64,000 nt of DNA, taken from positions 109,463,808-109,527,807 of the forward strand of contig CM077162.1 in the NCBI GenBank assembly GCA_039583875.1. The letters run 5' to 3'. Below are positions 55,632 through 64,000 of this stretch, piece by piece. This DNA is from Platanthera guangdongensis (lineage: Eukaryota; Streptophyta; Magnoliopsida; Asparagales; Orchidaceae). How positions within the stretch are numbered: position 1 is the stretch's first letter; each line of letters starts with the position of its first letter. Made by a program: the position numbers and the translations under genes. The notes beneath the pieces are model-generated. The model did not search any database. It had not been told where the DNA came from and was given only the letters and a program-made list of their open reading frames with translations.

Positions 55632-55977
55632 ATAGTTGGGCTGTATCCTCATGCTTACATCTGAGGTCCCTTCCATGTTATGTTGATGTGGCATTTGCAT
55701 GAGGTGTGAGTCGACACACGGTGTCGTAATCCTGGGTTAAGGATAGTGTGGCAAGTCTACAGGCTCGCCAGTTGTCACACCGACGGGAGTCGACAGTTAG
55801 ACTTTGGGCGGTTGGGCTGTGTCCTCGGTGTTCACATCCCGGGGCCCCTTCCGTGTCAAGTGAACGATTGGGTTGTGTCCTCATGCTCACTTCCGAGGCC
55901 CCTTCCGGGTCACGCAAGGCCAGTTCGGGCTGTGTTCTTGGTGCACATATATCCAAGACCCCGCTGGGCCATAGTAC
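55632..55977 (+). repeat. Tandem 58-nt-like repeats in gypsy D LTR
   Basis: Four degenerate units: GGGCTGTATCCTCATGCTTACATC (55638), GGGCTGTGTCCTCGGTG (55814), GGGTTGTGTCCTCATGC (55870) and GGGCTGTGTTCTTGGTG (55928), each followed by a CCGAGGCCCCTTCCG-like segment. Confidence 0.82.
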
Positions 55978-56233
55978 GCATGGGCTCCGCTGTTGTGTTC
56001 TTATCGTTGAGGCATATGGAGGCCTAGGTGAAGTAGTGTGGATACCTGCCTAGTAGTAGAAGTGCCCGTTCTACTGTCACCGCCTGGCCACGGCGGCTGA
56101 TGCCTGAGAGGTTAGCTACCTGCTCGAAAAGTGGGAACTATAATCTGTGTCGACATAGCAATTGCATGTGTGTGATCATGGGTGAGTCATTGCATAGCAT
56201 ACATAGCATTTCGTAACATTGCACAACAAGACC

Positions 56234-56334
56234 CTCATCGTATAAGTTTGTATGGGCACTCTTATACGATGAGTTACCTTTATGTAACCCAATCCTTAAC
56301 TTATAAGTTTGTATGGGCATTCTTATAAGTTAAG
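56234..56334 (+). other. Paired hairpins in gypsy D LTR (13-bp arms, 14-nt loops)
   Basis: Hairpin 1: CTCATCGTATAAG / CTTATACGATGAG (56234-56246, 56261-56273), loop TTTGTATGGGCACT. Hairpin 2: CTTAACTTATAAG / CTTATAAGTTAAG (56295-56307, 56322-56334), loop TTTGTATGGGCATT. Arms are perfect in both. Confidence 0.95.
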
Positions 56335-56446
56335 TTACTTTTCTGTTGTTACATATACTTGTTAGTTTGTTGTAGCTCTTAAATATTTGCTAGATCATGT
56401 TATTGTTACTCTTACACTACTGCCACCTGCTTATACTTCATCACTT

Positions 56447-56470
56447 GTATATATATATATATATATATAT
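56447..56470. repeat. TA microsatellite
   Basis: Uninterrupted (TA)n of about 12 units in the gypsy D LTR. Confidence 0.95.
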
Positions 56471-56987
56471 TACCCTTGTTCCTTCTCTCCGCCAGGTGCC
56501 GAGGATTCGTCGGGGAGCGGATGTGAAACCACTTTGTCGTTTCGACTAACGGTTGTTACGTATTCCTTTTTAGGAGGTCACGCCGCAGGTAGAGCAGCCG
56601 CAGACTACGCAGCAGGACAACCAGGCCAGGACGATAGGGCCTGAAGTGACGGTGCCGTCGATACCGTCGGTTACTGATGTTAGTAGCTTGATACTCTGAA
56701 GTAGCCCGTTTGGGCAATGTTTAGCTGTACTCTGATATATTGTAGAAGCATGTTTAGCTTCTCCTTTATTAATGTATTTGGACATTATTACTTAGCGTGG
56801 ATTTTGACTTCTCTTGCTTATTATAATTGGTTGGGTTGGCATGTTCTATTGATATTTTCGTAGTCGGCGGAATAGGCGTCTTGTGGTACATGTTAGCCCG
56901 TGTGCTAATGCTACCGCAAGGCGGCTGTTCCGGGCATAAGATCCCCCTTCGTGCCGTGTTTTGAGATCTAGGAGGGGGTCTTACAAA

Positions 56988-57002
56988 TGGTATCAGTTTG
57001 CC
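56988..57002 (+). other. Gypsy D primer-binding site
   Basis: TGGTATCAGTTTGCC two bases after the LTR end; the first nine bases match the tRNA-iMet site. Confidence 0.85.
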
Positions 57003-57031
57003 ACGATCCTCAACTAAAGAAGTCATTCAAC

Positions 57032-58084
57032 AATGGTGCCACCCCCGTTTGATTACTCAGTTTGGGGACAAGCTGACTTAGCGGAAGTAGTGGTGTGCCC
57101 ATATGTAATTCACGCTAAGTATGTCCAACTTTGACCTTAAGATTAGCCAACCTGACCATACGTTTGTGTTTTATGTGTAGATTCCAGCGCTTGTTGAGCA
57201 GGTGGGAGGCACTCTTGCGCCCTCTTTACCCACTCCCACTCAGTTCCAACAATCTGAGTTGGGGCTGACGCTCACTGCCATCCTCGATGCTTTTAGGGTG
57301 CAGCAGCCCCCGGTGTAACAACAGGACCCGAGCTCCAACTGGCTGTGCACCTTCCGGGCTCTCTACCCTCCCGCCGACCTTGGGACGGAGTCAGCCGTAC
57401 GTACAGAGGAATGGCTAGACACGGTACAGGAGTTGTTGGCTGGTTTCCGTTGCCCGGCCAACATGGCAGTGACATTGGTGGTGTCCGTCTTGGACTCACA
57501 TGCTAAGAGGTGGTGGAAGTCCCTCATGGGCTCTACCTTCCAAGGCCGGGTATACACAGAGATAAGTTGAAGTGAATTCTCGGGTGTTTTCTTTGAGCAC
57601 TTTATCCCTACATCGGCCCGAAGATGAGCTTAAGCAGAGGTTTCTTCTAATAAAGCAGGGATCAAAGTCGGTTACGGAATACCAGCGGGAATTCCAGCAT
57701 CTCATAAGGTTTGCGGATTCTTATGAGTTGGATGACAGAGGTTATGTCAAGCGCTTCTACAAAGGGCTGCGGGATCCCCTAAGGCAGTCCCTTTTGTTTA
57801 TAGCGGATGGTAGCTTGGCGGAGATCATTGATATGGCGAAAAGATTGGAGGCGGACCAGTTGGGATGCAATAAGAGGCCTACGGAGGACGTGATGGAAGC
57901 CGGCCCATGGAATAGAAGGAGGCGAGACTTCAGAGGAGGAAGAGGATATCAAAGATGTGGAGGGTGTGTCCACCGAAAATATAGAGTGGAGCATCCGGTT
58001 CCGCAGCCGCCTGCGTTGCCTCCACCACCATAGCCTCAGCAATTTCAACAACCTGAAGGGCGTCGTGCTCTGGTGTGCTTCGAA
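57032..58084 (+). pseudogene. Gypsy D gag
   Basis: ATG 57032 opens 'MVPPPFDYSVWGQADLAEVV'. The frame then stops, but a GT...AG pair at 57092-57180 would join it to 'IPALVEQVGGTLAPSLPTPT'. The capsid part follows: 'EEWLDTVQELLAGFRCPANM' and 'SHAKRWWKSLMGSTFQGRV', a shift with a stop near 57570, then the open piece 57572-58033 with 'LIKQGSKSVTEYQREFQHLI', 'RFADSYELDD' and 'FYKGLRDPLRQSLLF'. After a Pro-rich linker the knuckle begins with CFEC and is cut by the LTR of gypsy E. It is a Ty3/gypsy capsid of the type common in chromoviruses. Confidence 0.87.
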
Positions 58085-59993
58085 TGCAACATATGGGTAC
58101 TCATCGTTTCCCCATTGGCATAAAGCCGCAAACAAAAGGGAAACACAAATCCCCCCAACGGTACACAAGCCGCCACATGGAACTCTTGTCAAGGCCCCAC
58201 CCGCTCAAGGTCTTAGACCCGGGATTGCCTGCAAGCTCGACGTCTCATATCAGGATTCCAACAAACACAACTGACCGATTCTAAGAAGCCTTGCTGGACA
58301 CCACCCGCTCATGGCCTCATTGCCCGGGCTTGCCCCCATGCTTGGCATTCTCGTCAGTCTCACCGAAGGGGACTAGTCTCGCCGGTACACTCTCCACACA
58401 TGACGTGTGCGTCACGGGATAGCCAGCCGACCACGGAGACACAACCACGCCTTGGCACAAGCACAAACCAAGACAATTCCACCCTAGTCTCTCATTTGTA
58501 CTGCAGCGTTCCCGCGCACCAAGGAAACCATCTACCACTCATGCGGAGCTAACCTTATCCATCAAGGAAACCACCTACAGCCATTGAGGAGCTAACCTTG
58601 TCTGGTTCCGACTACACGTACTTACTCGAGAAAATGGGGAAAACATCACCACATCACAAACGACATCTTGCCGCAATGGGATCTCTACGAATCCTTAAAG
58701 CTCGTATGCAACATCACCGAGTCGGACTAACGGCCGCGACTATGGCTTCACACACCATGTATAATCCACTAACGGAGCAGATCTCTAATGCAAAACATGC
58801 CGGGGACGGACTCAATCGACCCGGAGGTTTCTCTTGAACCTTGGCAACCCAAACCCCTCTCATTTGAGTGTTTGGTGCCCAAAAACTAGAAAAGAAGAGA
58901 TGCTAAAACATGCATCCTAAAACCGAGAGGAGAAGTGTCGTTACCTTCCGACTCCTCTTCCTAGCCATGGTAAAATAGCTGGATGAAAACCTTCGCAACG
59001 GTCTAGCCTCCACGGATCTGGACTCGGCTCGCAATTTGGAGCACCGAAGCCTCTCCAACAGCCGGATCTCTACTTCACCTTCTTCCTTGCTCTCCCTTCT
59101 CTCTAGAATTTTAGTATGAGAAAGCTTGGAGAAGAATGAGGGTTTCTAACCCTATTCTCGGACTTAACTCCCCAAGAGCAGTCCTGGACCGTCAGATCCC
59201 AAAATAAGGGAAAGAATGGCCATGATCCGCCTGAAAAATAAAACACCTGGGCCGAACACGGCCTGCGACAAGCTCGTGTCCAGGGTCGTGTCCCCCATTC
59301 GCCGTCACAAATTGACGCGCCTGGAACAGCACACGATCATCCGACACGCCCGTGTTTGACCTGACACGCCCGTGTTTGACCTGACACGCCCGTGTTCCAA
59401 CTGACACGGCCGTGTGGTCGGCTGTGTGCCTCCATCGACACAGCCCCGAAAACAACCCGAGAGTCACATGGGTACGGTACACGCCCGTGTCCTTGCCCGT
59501 GTCTAACTCAACACACCTGGGCTCTAGGCCGTGTTCACTGTCTCGACACTTCGTCGAGCGAAGTTCGTCGACTGGATGACACGGCCTTGGACACGCCCGT
59601 GTCCTAGGCCGTGTGCTTGTCTCGACACATCGTCAAGAAAAATTCGTTGACTCCCCGGGCCGATTGTCGACACGGGGTCGACACGCCCTGAGACACGCCC
59701 GTGTCTCAGGCCGCGTGCCCTATCTCGACACATTATCGAGCACAAATGTCGATACCCTGGGCCGGTTGTCGACACGGGCTCGACACACCCTGAGACACGA
59801 CCGTGTCTCAGGCCGTGTGCCCCGTCTCGACACTTCGTCGAGCGCAAAGTGTCGACTACGTGGCCAAGTCATCGAGTCCAGCCTGACACGCCCTGGGACA
59901 CGCCCGTGTCCCAGGCCGTGTGCCCCCTACCAGAAACAAAATTTCCCTCTCAACGAACCCGAAATTAAATGGTACAAATTTTGGGGCGTTACA
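58085..59993 (-). repeat. Gypsy E 3' LTR
   Basis: Right end ...GGGGCGTTACA is secure because of the purine tract. The left end is placed at TGCAACATATGG (58085), where gypsy D gag loses similarity. TGCAAC differs from the expected TGTAAC by one base, so the border could be off by tens of bases. It shares segment order with the gypsy B LTRs, including CACGGGATAGCC...ACACAACCACGCC-like sequence and 'TCTCTAGAATTTTAGTATGAG'. No genes. Confidence 0.75.
59260..59930 (-). repeat. Dyad array in gypsy E LTR
   Basis: GACACGCCCGTGTCC/GGCCGTGT words mixed with CTCGACACTTCGTCGAGCG and TCGTCGACT words. It includes a perfect tandem of a 20-bp unit, GACACGCCCGTGTTTGACCT, at about 59344-59383. Longer near-repeats of about 110 bp (CTCGACACATCGTCAAG..., CTCGACACATTATCGAG..., CTCGACACTTCGTCGAG...) cover 59610-59900. 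Confidence 0.93.
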
Positions 59994-60008
59994 ACTCTCT
60001 CCCCCTTA
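59994..60008 (-). other. Gypsy E polypurine tract
   Basis: Minus strand AAGGGGGAGAGAGT directly before the 3' LTR. Confidence 0.9.
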
Positions 60009-60055
60009 AAAGAATTTTGTCCCGAAATTACAAAGCAAAAGGGAACACAACTTAA

Positions 60056-60480
60056 ATGGTACCTGATTTGAAGAGCTCTGGATACTCTTCTAACATGGCT
60101 TGTTCTCGCTCCCAAGAGTGCTCCTCACGACCTCAGTTGTCCCACCGGACTTTCACGAGTTTAACCTCTTTATTCCGCAACTGCCGAGTCTCTGAATCCT
60201 CTATAGCAATTGGACGGACTCGCGTCCTCAAGTCTTCCTCTATCGGCACCGATGCCGGCTCGATCACCACACTAGCCTCCACCAAGGCTTTCCTCAAGAC
60301 GGAGACATGGAAGACGTCGTTCAATCCACTCAGTTCCGCGGACAACGCCAACCGATAGGCTGCTTCTCCCACTCGTTCAACAACTTCAAAAGGCCCCAAA
60401 AACCTTGGACTCAACTTCTTGAGTCGGCGAATCCGTGAGACGCGTTTGAACGACTTGATCTTCAAATAGACCCAATCACC
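60056..60480 (-). pseudogene. Gypsy E integrase C-terminus with chromodomain-like tail
   Basis: 'VYLKIKSFKRVSRIRRLKKL', 'SPRFLGPFEVVERVGEAAYR', 'LNDVFHVSVLRKALVE', 'IAIEDSETRQLRNKEVKLVK' then 'VRWDN'. A TGA at about 60133 interrupts, after which a readable end with 'SWEREQ' closes near 60060. This is the same module as gypsy B 6918-7337. It is continuous with the integrase core to the right, in one frame. Confidence 0.9.
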
Positions 60481-61400
60481 TACCGCAAACTCCAACTTCT
60501 TGTGACGAGCATTAAAGTATTTTGCTTGCCGGTCTTGCGCCACCTTCATACGCTCTTGAATGGTCCGTACCAACTCACAAGCGTCAACTACCACTTCCTT
60601 TCCCAAAATTTTGGTGTCTCCCGCCTCTGTCCAAGACATCGGTGTTCGACACCGTCTCCCATACAAAGCTTCGTATGGCGCCATTTTTGTACTTGCTTGA
60701 TAACTGTTATTGTATGCGAATTCCACCATGAAGAGGTGATCCTCACACTTCTTGCCAAAGTCAAGAATGCACATTCTCAGCATATCCTCCATAGTACGGT
60801 TCGTTCTTTCGGTTTGCCAATCAGTTTGAGGATGGAACGTCGTACTGAACTTTAGCTTCGTGCCCAAACTCTTCTGAACCAATCTCCAGTCCTTGGACGT
60901 AAACCGTCCATCTCAATCACTGACTATGCTCTTAGGAATCCCATGCAGTCGCACAATGTTGCGAACATACAACTCCACCAGCTTCTCCACATTGTCCTCC
61001 TTCCGATTTGGGATGAAGTGGGCCACCTTGGTTAAGAGATCCACGATCACCCAAATAGCATCATTACCCTGCTACGATCTAGGCAAATCATGTACAAAAT
61101 CCATGGAGATGTCATCAAATTTCCACTCAGGGATTGGAAGGCGCTTCAGGAACCCGCCCGGCTTCTGACATTCGGCCTTCACCAAGGCGCAAGTTTGGCA
61201 TCGATTCACATACAAAGCTACGTCCCGCTTCATCCCCGGCCACCAAAAGGATTTCTTCATATCCAAGTACATCTTTGTACTGCCCGGGTGAATGGAGTAC
61301 TTTGTGAAGTGAGCCTCAAACATCAACTCCTCACGGAGTTTGCCGAACTGCGGTATACAAACCCTTCCGTCCTTCCTTAGAATCCCATCAATCATCTCCC
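60481..61400 (-). pseudogene. Gypsy E integrase
   Basis: Zinc domain '[20 protein letters not shown]' with '[11 protein letters not shown]' (61160-61340). The core opens at '[17 protein letters not shown]'; between 61072 and 60882 the second Asp motif is readable with stops; then 'KFSTTFHPQTDWQTERTNRT' carries the Glu, followed by 'EFAYNNSYQASTKMAPYEAL', 'YGRRCRTPMSW'. The frame is kept from 62064 down to 60133, so damage is by stops at about 61070 and 60915. The DDE set appears complete apart from the stops. Confidence 0.9.
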
Positions 61401-62064
61401 AGGCGCTGCCCTCGCCCTTTTGAGCCTCCAACACATATGGTTGAAACTCCACATCCAACCGAGTCGCCTCCCGAATGCGATCGTACAAGTCGTTCTGCAC
61501 TTTAATCCAGTTCAACCGAGCCACGCTGGACTCACCTCTCGCCACACATTCCAAACCAAGGGACTCCCATTCCCGTACCAACCGCTCATCATGAGCTTCG
61601 ATCCAATTCCCTTGCCCCGAGTACTTCCTACTCAAGGCATCCGCCACCACATTGGCTTTACCAGGCGAATACTGAATCACCACCTCGTAGTCTCCATGAA
61701 ACTCAACCCACCTGCGTTGCCGCATGTTCAAGTCCTTTTGATCCAAGAGATACTTCAGGCTTTTATGATCCGTGAAGATCTCCACCTTTGCACCATACAC
61801 ATAATGTCGCCATATTTTCAACGCAAAAATTACTGCCGCCAACTCCAAGTCATGGACGGGGTAATTCCTCTCATGAGGCTTCAGCTGTCTAGACCCAAAA
61901 GCTATCACCTTGCCATGTTGCACCAAAACGCAACCCAAACCGCATCCCGATGCATCACTGAAGATCTGAAATCCCTCGGTCCCTTGCGATAGACTTAGGA
62001 TTGGAGCCATCATAAGTCTCTCCTTCAGTGCCTCAAATGCTTGACTGCACTCTTGAGTCCACAC
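61401..62064 (-). pseudogene. Gypsy E RNase H
   Basis: Open and intact looking: '[20 protein letters not shown]', '[20 protein letters not shown]', '[20 protein letters not shown]', '[20 protein letters not shown]' and '[15 protein letters not shown]'. All four acidic residues of the gypsy RNase H are visible. It runs straight into the integrase zinc domain in the same open frame (61072-62064, 330 codons), the longest gypsy pol reading frame in the window. This shows the native Gln-Arg-Arg that is mutated in gypsy B. Confidence 0.93.
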
Positions 62065-63107
62065 AAACTTATGATTTTTACGAGTGAGTGAGGTGAGGGT
62101 AGAGCTATCCGCGAAAAATTCTCCACGAATCTCCTATAATACCCGGCTAGTCTAAGAAAACTTCGGACTTCCGCCACGGTCCTCAAAACCGGCCAATCTC
62201 TGATGGCTTCCACTTTTGTTGGATCCACTGCCACCCCATCCCCACTAATCACGTGGCCCAAAAATGCCACCTTCGCTAACCAGAACTCGCACTTTGAGAA
62301 CTTTACATACAACTGATTCTCCCTCAACACTTACAAGACCACTCTCAAGTGGGTCTCATGCTACACTTCCGATTTGGAATACACCAAGATGTCATCGATG
62401 AAGACAACCACAAAAGAATCCAAGTATTCCTAAAATACCTGGTTCATAAGGTCCATGAACACAGATGGCGCGTTCGTCAGCCCGAACGGCATCACCGTAA
62501 ACTCAAAGTGTTTGTACCTCGTGCCAAAGGTAGTCTTGGGTATGTCCTCGTCCCGAATTCGCAACTGATAGTAGCCTGACTTCAAGTCCAATTTTGAGTA
62601 CACCACCGACCCCACCAACTGGTCGAACAAGTCGTCTATCCGAGGAATCAGATACTTATTCTTAACGGTCAGTTTATTCAGCTCTCGGTAGTCTATGCAC
62701 AGCCGCATACTACTGTATTTATTCTTTACAAACAACATCGGCACGCTCCACGGCGAAGAACAGGGTCTGATATACCCTTGCTCCAACAGTTCCTGTAACT
62801 GTACCTTGAGTTCCGCCAACTCCTTTGGTGCCATCCTAAACGGAGGACGTGACACCGGCCTAGCCTCCGGCACTAACTCGATCGAGAAGTCGATCTCCCG
62901 CCGAGGAGGCGCTCCAGGAAGTTCATCCGGAAACACCCACATCAATTTCATGGCCGAAATCAGGGAATAGGACACTCCATAAAGGCCCTCAAATTTGACT
63001 TCCGCCTGCCCTTTGCTCCTTAGGGTCACTACCTTAGATAGGCAATCAATACTGGCGCGCTTCTCTGCAAGCCAATCCATGCCCAAAATGACATCGAACT
63101 CAACCAA
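62025..63107 (-). pseudogene. Gypsy E reverse transcriptase
   Basis: 62430-63107 reads the end of protease ('[20 protein letters not shown]'), then '[20 protein letters not shown]', '[20 protein letters not shown]', '[20 protein letters not shown]', '[20 protein letters not shown]' and '[20 protein letters not shown]'. After a TAG at about 62430 come '[16 protein letters not shown]' (catalytic pair kept) and the piece 62025-62330 with '[20 protein letters not shown]', '[20 protein letters not shown]'. A frameshift near 62060-62110 separates RT from RNase H. Well preserved otherwise. Confidence 0.92.
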
Positions 63108-63358
63108 TGGTAAAATTGCTGCTACAAAACGAAGTCAACTCCGTCTAGCTCCCAACAGATGCTCCCTTTGGCCCCGGTGGTCATGGATGACCCATTGGGC
63201 ATGCGCACTTTCAGCTCCGCGTCCGCCGAGAAGGACTCAACTCCTATTCTCCGGATGAAGCTCTCCGCAAGAAAGGAGTGTGATGCTCCCGTATCGAACA
63301 ATACCCTAGCGGGGTACCCGGAAACTAATACGAAGCCTACAACATAGACATCACACAA
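63108..63358 (-). pseudogene. Gypsy E aspartic protease
   Basis: 'ARVLFDTGASHSFLAESFIR' gives the catalytic DTG. The domain runs through 'RMPNGSSMTTGAKG' and shifts frame near 63125 into the '[10 protein letters not shown]' end included in the RT entry. Position between gag and RT as usual. Confidence 0.9.
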
Positions 63359-63392
63359 AAAGGTCTAAAAGTATGAAGCACAAAATTCAAAC

Positions 63393-64000
63393 TTAAATTT
63401 TCTTCATACCTGTCACCACATCGTTTTGGCGGATCGCTTCCTGCTGTCCAAGGTTGTAGGCCCTTGGTTGCACCTGTTGGAACCGAGAAGCGCTTGACTC
63501 CGCCATCTTCCCTTTCTCTGCGGCACTGGGGCCGGAGCGCACAGTCTGCTCCTGTCTTGCCTCTTGCTCCGCTCCTCCCTTAGGACAAACATGAGCTATG
63601 TGCCCCACCTTACTGCAGTTGTAGCACGTCGGCGGTCCCCTAGAGTGAGAACCTCCAGGCGTCCACTTGCTCTTCTCACCAGACCTGGAAGTGTGAGGCT
63701 TTTTCCTCCACCTACTCCCTTCAGACTTTCCCTGGGATTGGGGAGGCTTCCCTTCCCCTTGCTTGGGAGTGAAACCATTACGATGTTGGGTTCGCTCCAG
63801 ATCACTCTCCAAAATCCTGGCAGCCTCAACTAGTTCGTTGAAACCAGCTCTCTTCATGGAAATGAGGGGTTGCCTCAGATTCTCCCTCAGCCCCTGGTAG
63901 AAGAGGTTATCCCTCTCTACATCATCTGCCATCGTCTTTCCCGCGTAACGACCCAAACGGGTGAACTCTTGCACATACTCGTCCAACGTCTTGTCTCGCT
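63393..64000 (-). pseudogene. Gypsy E gag, C-terminal part (continues beyond window)
   Basis: 197 open codons starting inside the gag domain: 'DEYVQEFTRLGRYAGKTMAD', 'DNLFYQGLRENLRQPLISMK', 'FNELVEAARILESDLERTQH', then a basic Gly/Ser/Lys-rich linker, an intact zinc knuckle 'CYNCSKVGHIAHVCP' and a Gln/Ala-rich end closing with 'NDVVTGMKKI'. This is the best preserved gypsy Gag end here. The frame is open to the right edge of the window, so the start is not visible. Whether it is still translated cannot be judged. Confidence 0.92.

Larger units (their letters stand above)
53549..56985 (+). repeat. Gypsy D 5' LTR, 3.4 kb
   Basis: TGTAA/TTACA ends. In order: dyad array 53677-54275, TATA 54282-54290, hairpin words at 54781 and 54974, 58-nt repeats 55632-55977, hairpin pair 56234-56334, (TA)n at 56447-56470. 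No second LTR in the window. No genes; open frames inside are repeat products. Confidence 0.85.
53549..58084 (+). mobile_element. Gypsy D: 5' LTR and gag, truncated by gypsy E
   Basis: Plus-strand element: LTR 53549-56985 (TGTAACGTCC...GGTCTTACA), primer site, gag up to about 58084. Gypsy E then interrupts at the start of the zinc knuckle. The remaining part is outside the window. Confidence 0.85.
58085..64000 (-). mobile_element. Gypsy E: Ty3/gypsy chromovirus-like element, right side cut by window
   Basis: Minus strand: 3' LTR (about 58085-59993), purine tract, then chromodomain-like tail, integrase, RNase H, RT, protease and gag up to the window end. Family close to gypsy B by LTR words, LTR end (GGGGCGTTACA) and proteins. 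The 5' LTR and the start of gag lie beyond 64000. Confidence 0.9.

Noticed and set aside
59613..60071. 152-codon plus-strand frame
   Set aside because: Reads the gypsy E dyad array and runs across the LTR end into the antisense of pol.

Overview
The window is a piece of a large, repeat-rich flowering-plant genome made almost wholly of nested LTR retrotransposons. Evidence: tRNA-Met-type primer sites, Ty3/gypsy pol proteins with chromodomain-like tails, Ty1/copia proteins of Sirevirus type ([10 protein letters not shown] reverse transcriptase, a large extra ORF after pol), and 5-bp target duplications. I recognise no intact host gene, rRNA, tRNA gene or CRISPR array. I cannot say monocot or dicot.

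Layout, left to right. Gypsy A (minus strand, runs off the left edge) has its internal region at 1-3116 and a 5' LTR at 3117-4778 that resumes at 13820 to about 14311. Gypsy B (4779-13819, minus) is complete, with TGTAAC...TTACA LTRs and a GGCTA target duplication; it split the LTR of A. A Sirevirus gag fragment (S0) lies at 14312-15434, and an orphan LTR-like block at 15435-16212. A non-autonomous gypsy-like element, called LARD here (16764-34362, minus), carries one degraded ORF: Gag fused to an unrecognised domain, with no pol. Sirevirus S1 (22291-34280, plus) is complete with a CTCGA duplication and sits inside the right LTR of the LARD. Sirevirus S2 (35117-50112, plus) keeps its 5' LTR, gag, the RNase H end and part of its extra ORF; its middle was replaced by gypsy C (38800 to about 47370, minus, 5' half deleted). 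Sirevirus S3 (50113-53548) is a 5' LTR plus gag, cut by gypsy D (53549 to about 58084, plus; 3.4-kb LTR plus gag). D is cut in turn by gypsy E (about 58085-64000, minus; 3' LTR, pol, gag), which runs off the right edge.

All coding regions are relics broken by stops and some frameshifts. Many stops fit C-to-T decay, as expected of methylated, silenced elements.

The most unusual content is non-coding. Most LTR families here carry a private array of short dyad-symmetric 'words' about 70-800 bp from the LTR start, upstream of the TATA box where one is visible. Copia S1 and the gypsy elements share some words (TCGACGA, GAGCTC), while the two related Sireviruses S2 and S3 have homologous LTR ends but unrelated arrays. 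S1 and S2 each have a further dyad block followed by a TATA-like site in front of the extra ORF, as if the promoter module had been duplicated. Finally, the long LTRs of gypsy C and D share a pair of hairpins with an almost invariant 14-nt loop and compensatory stem changes, which suggests a selected RNA structure.
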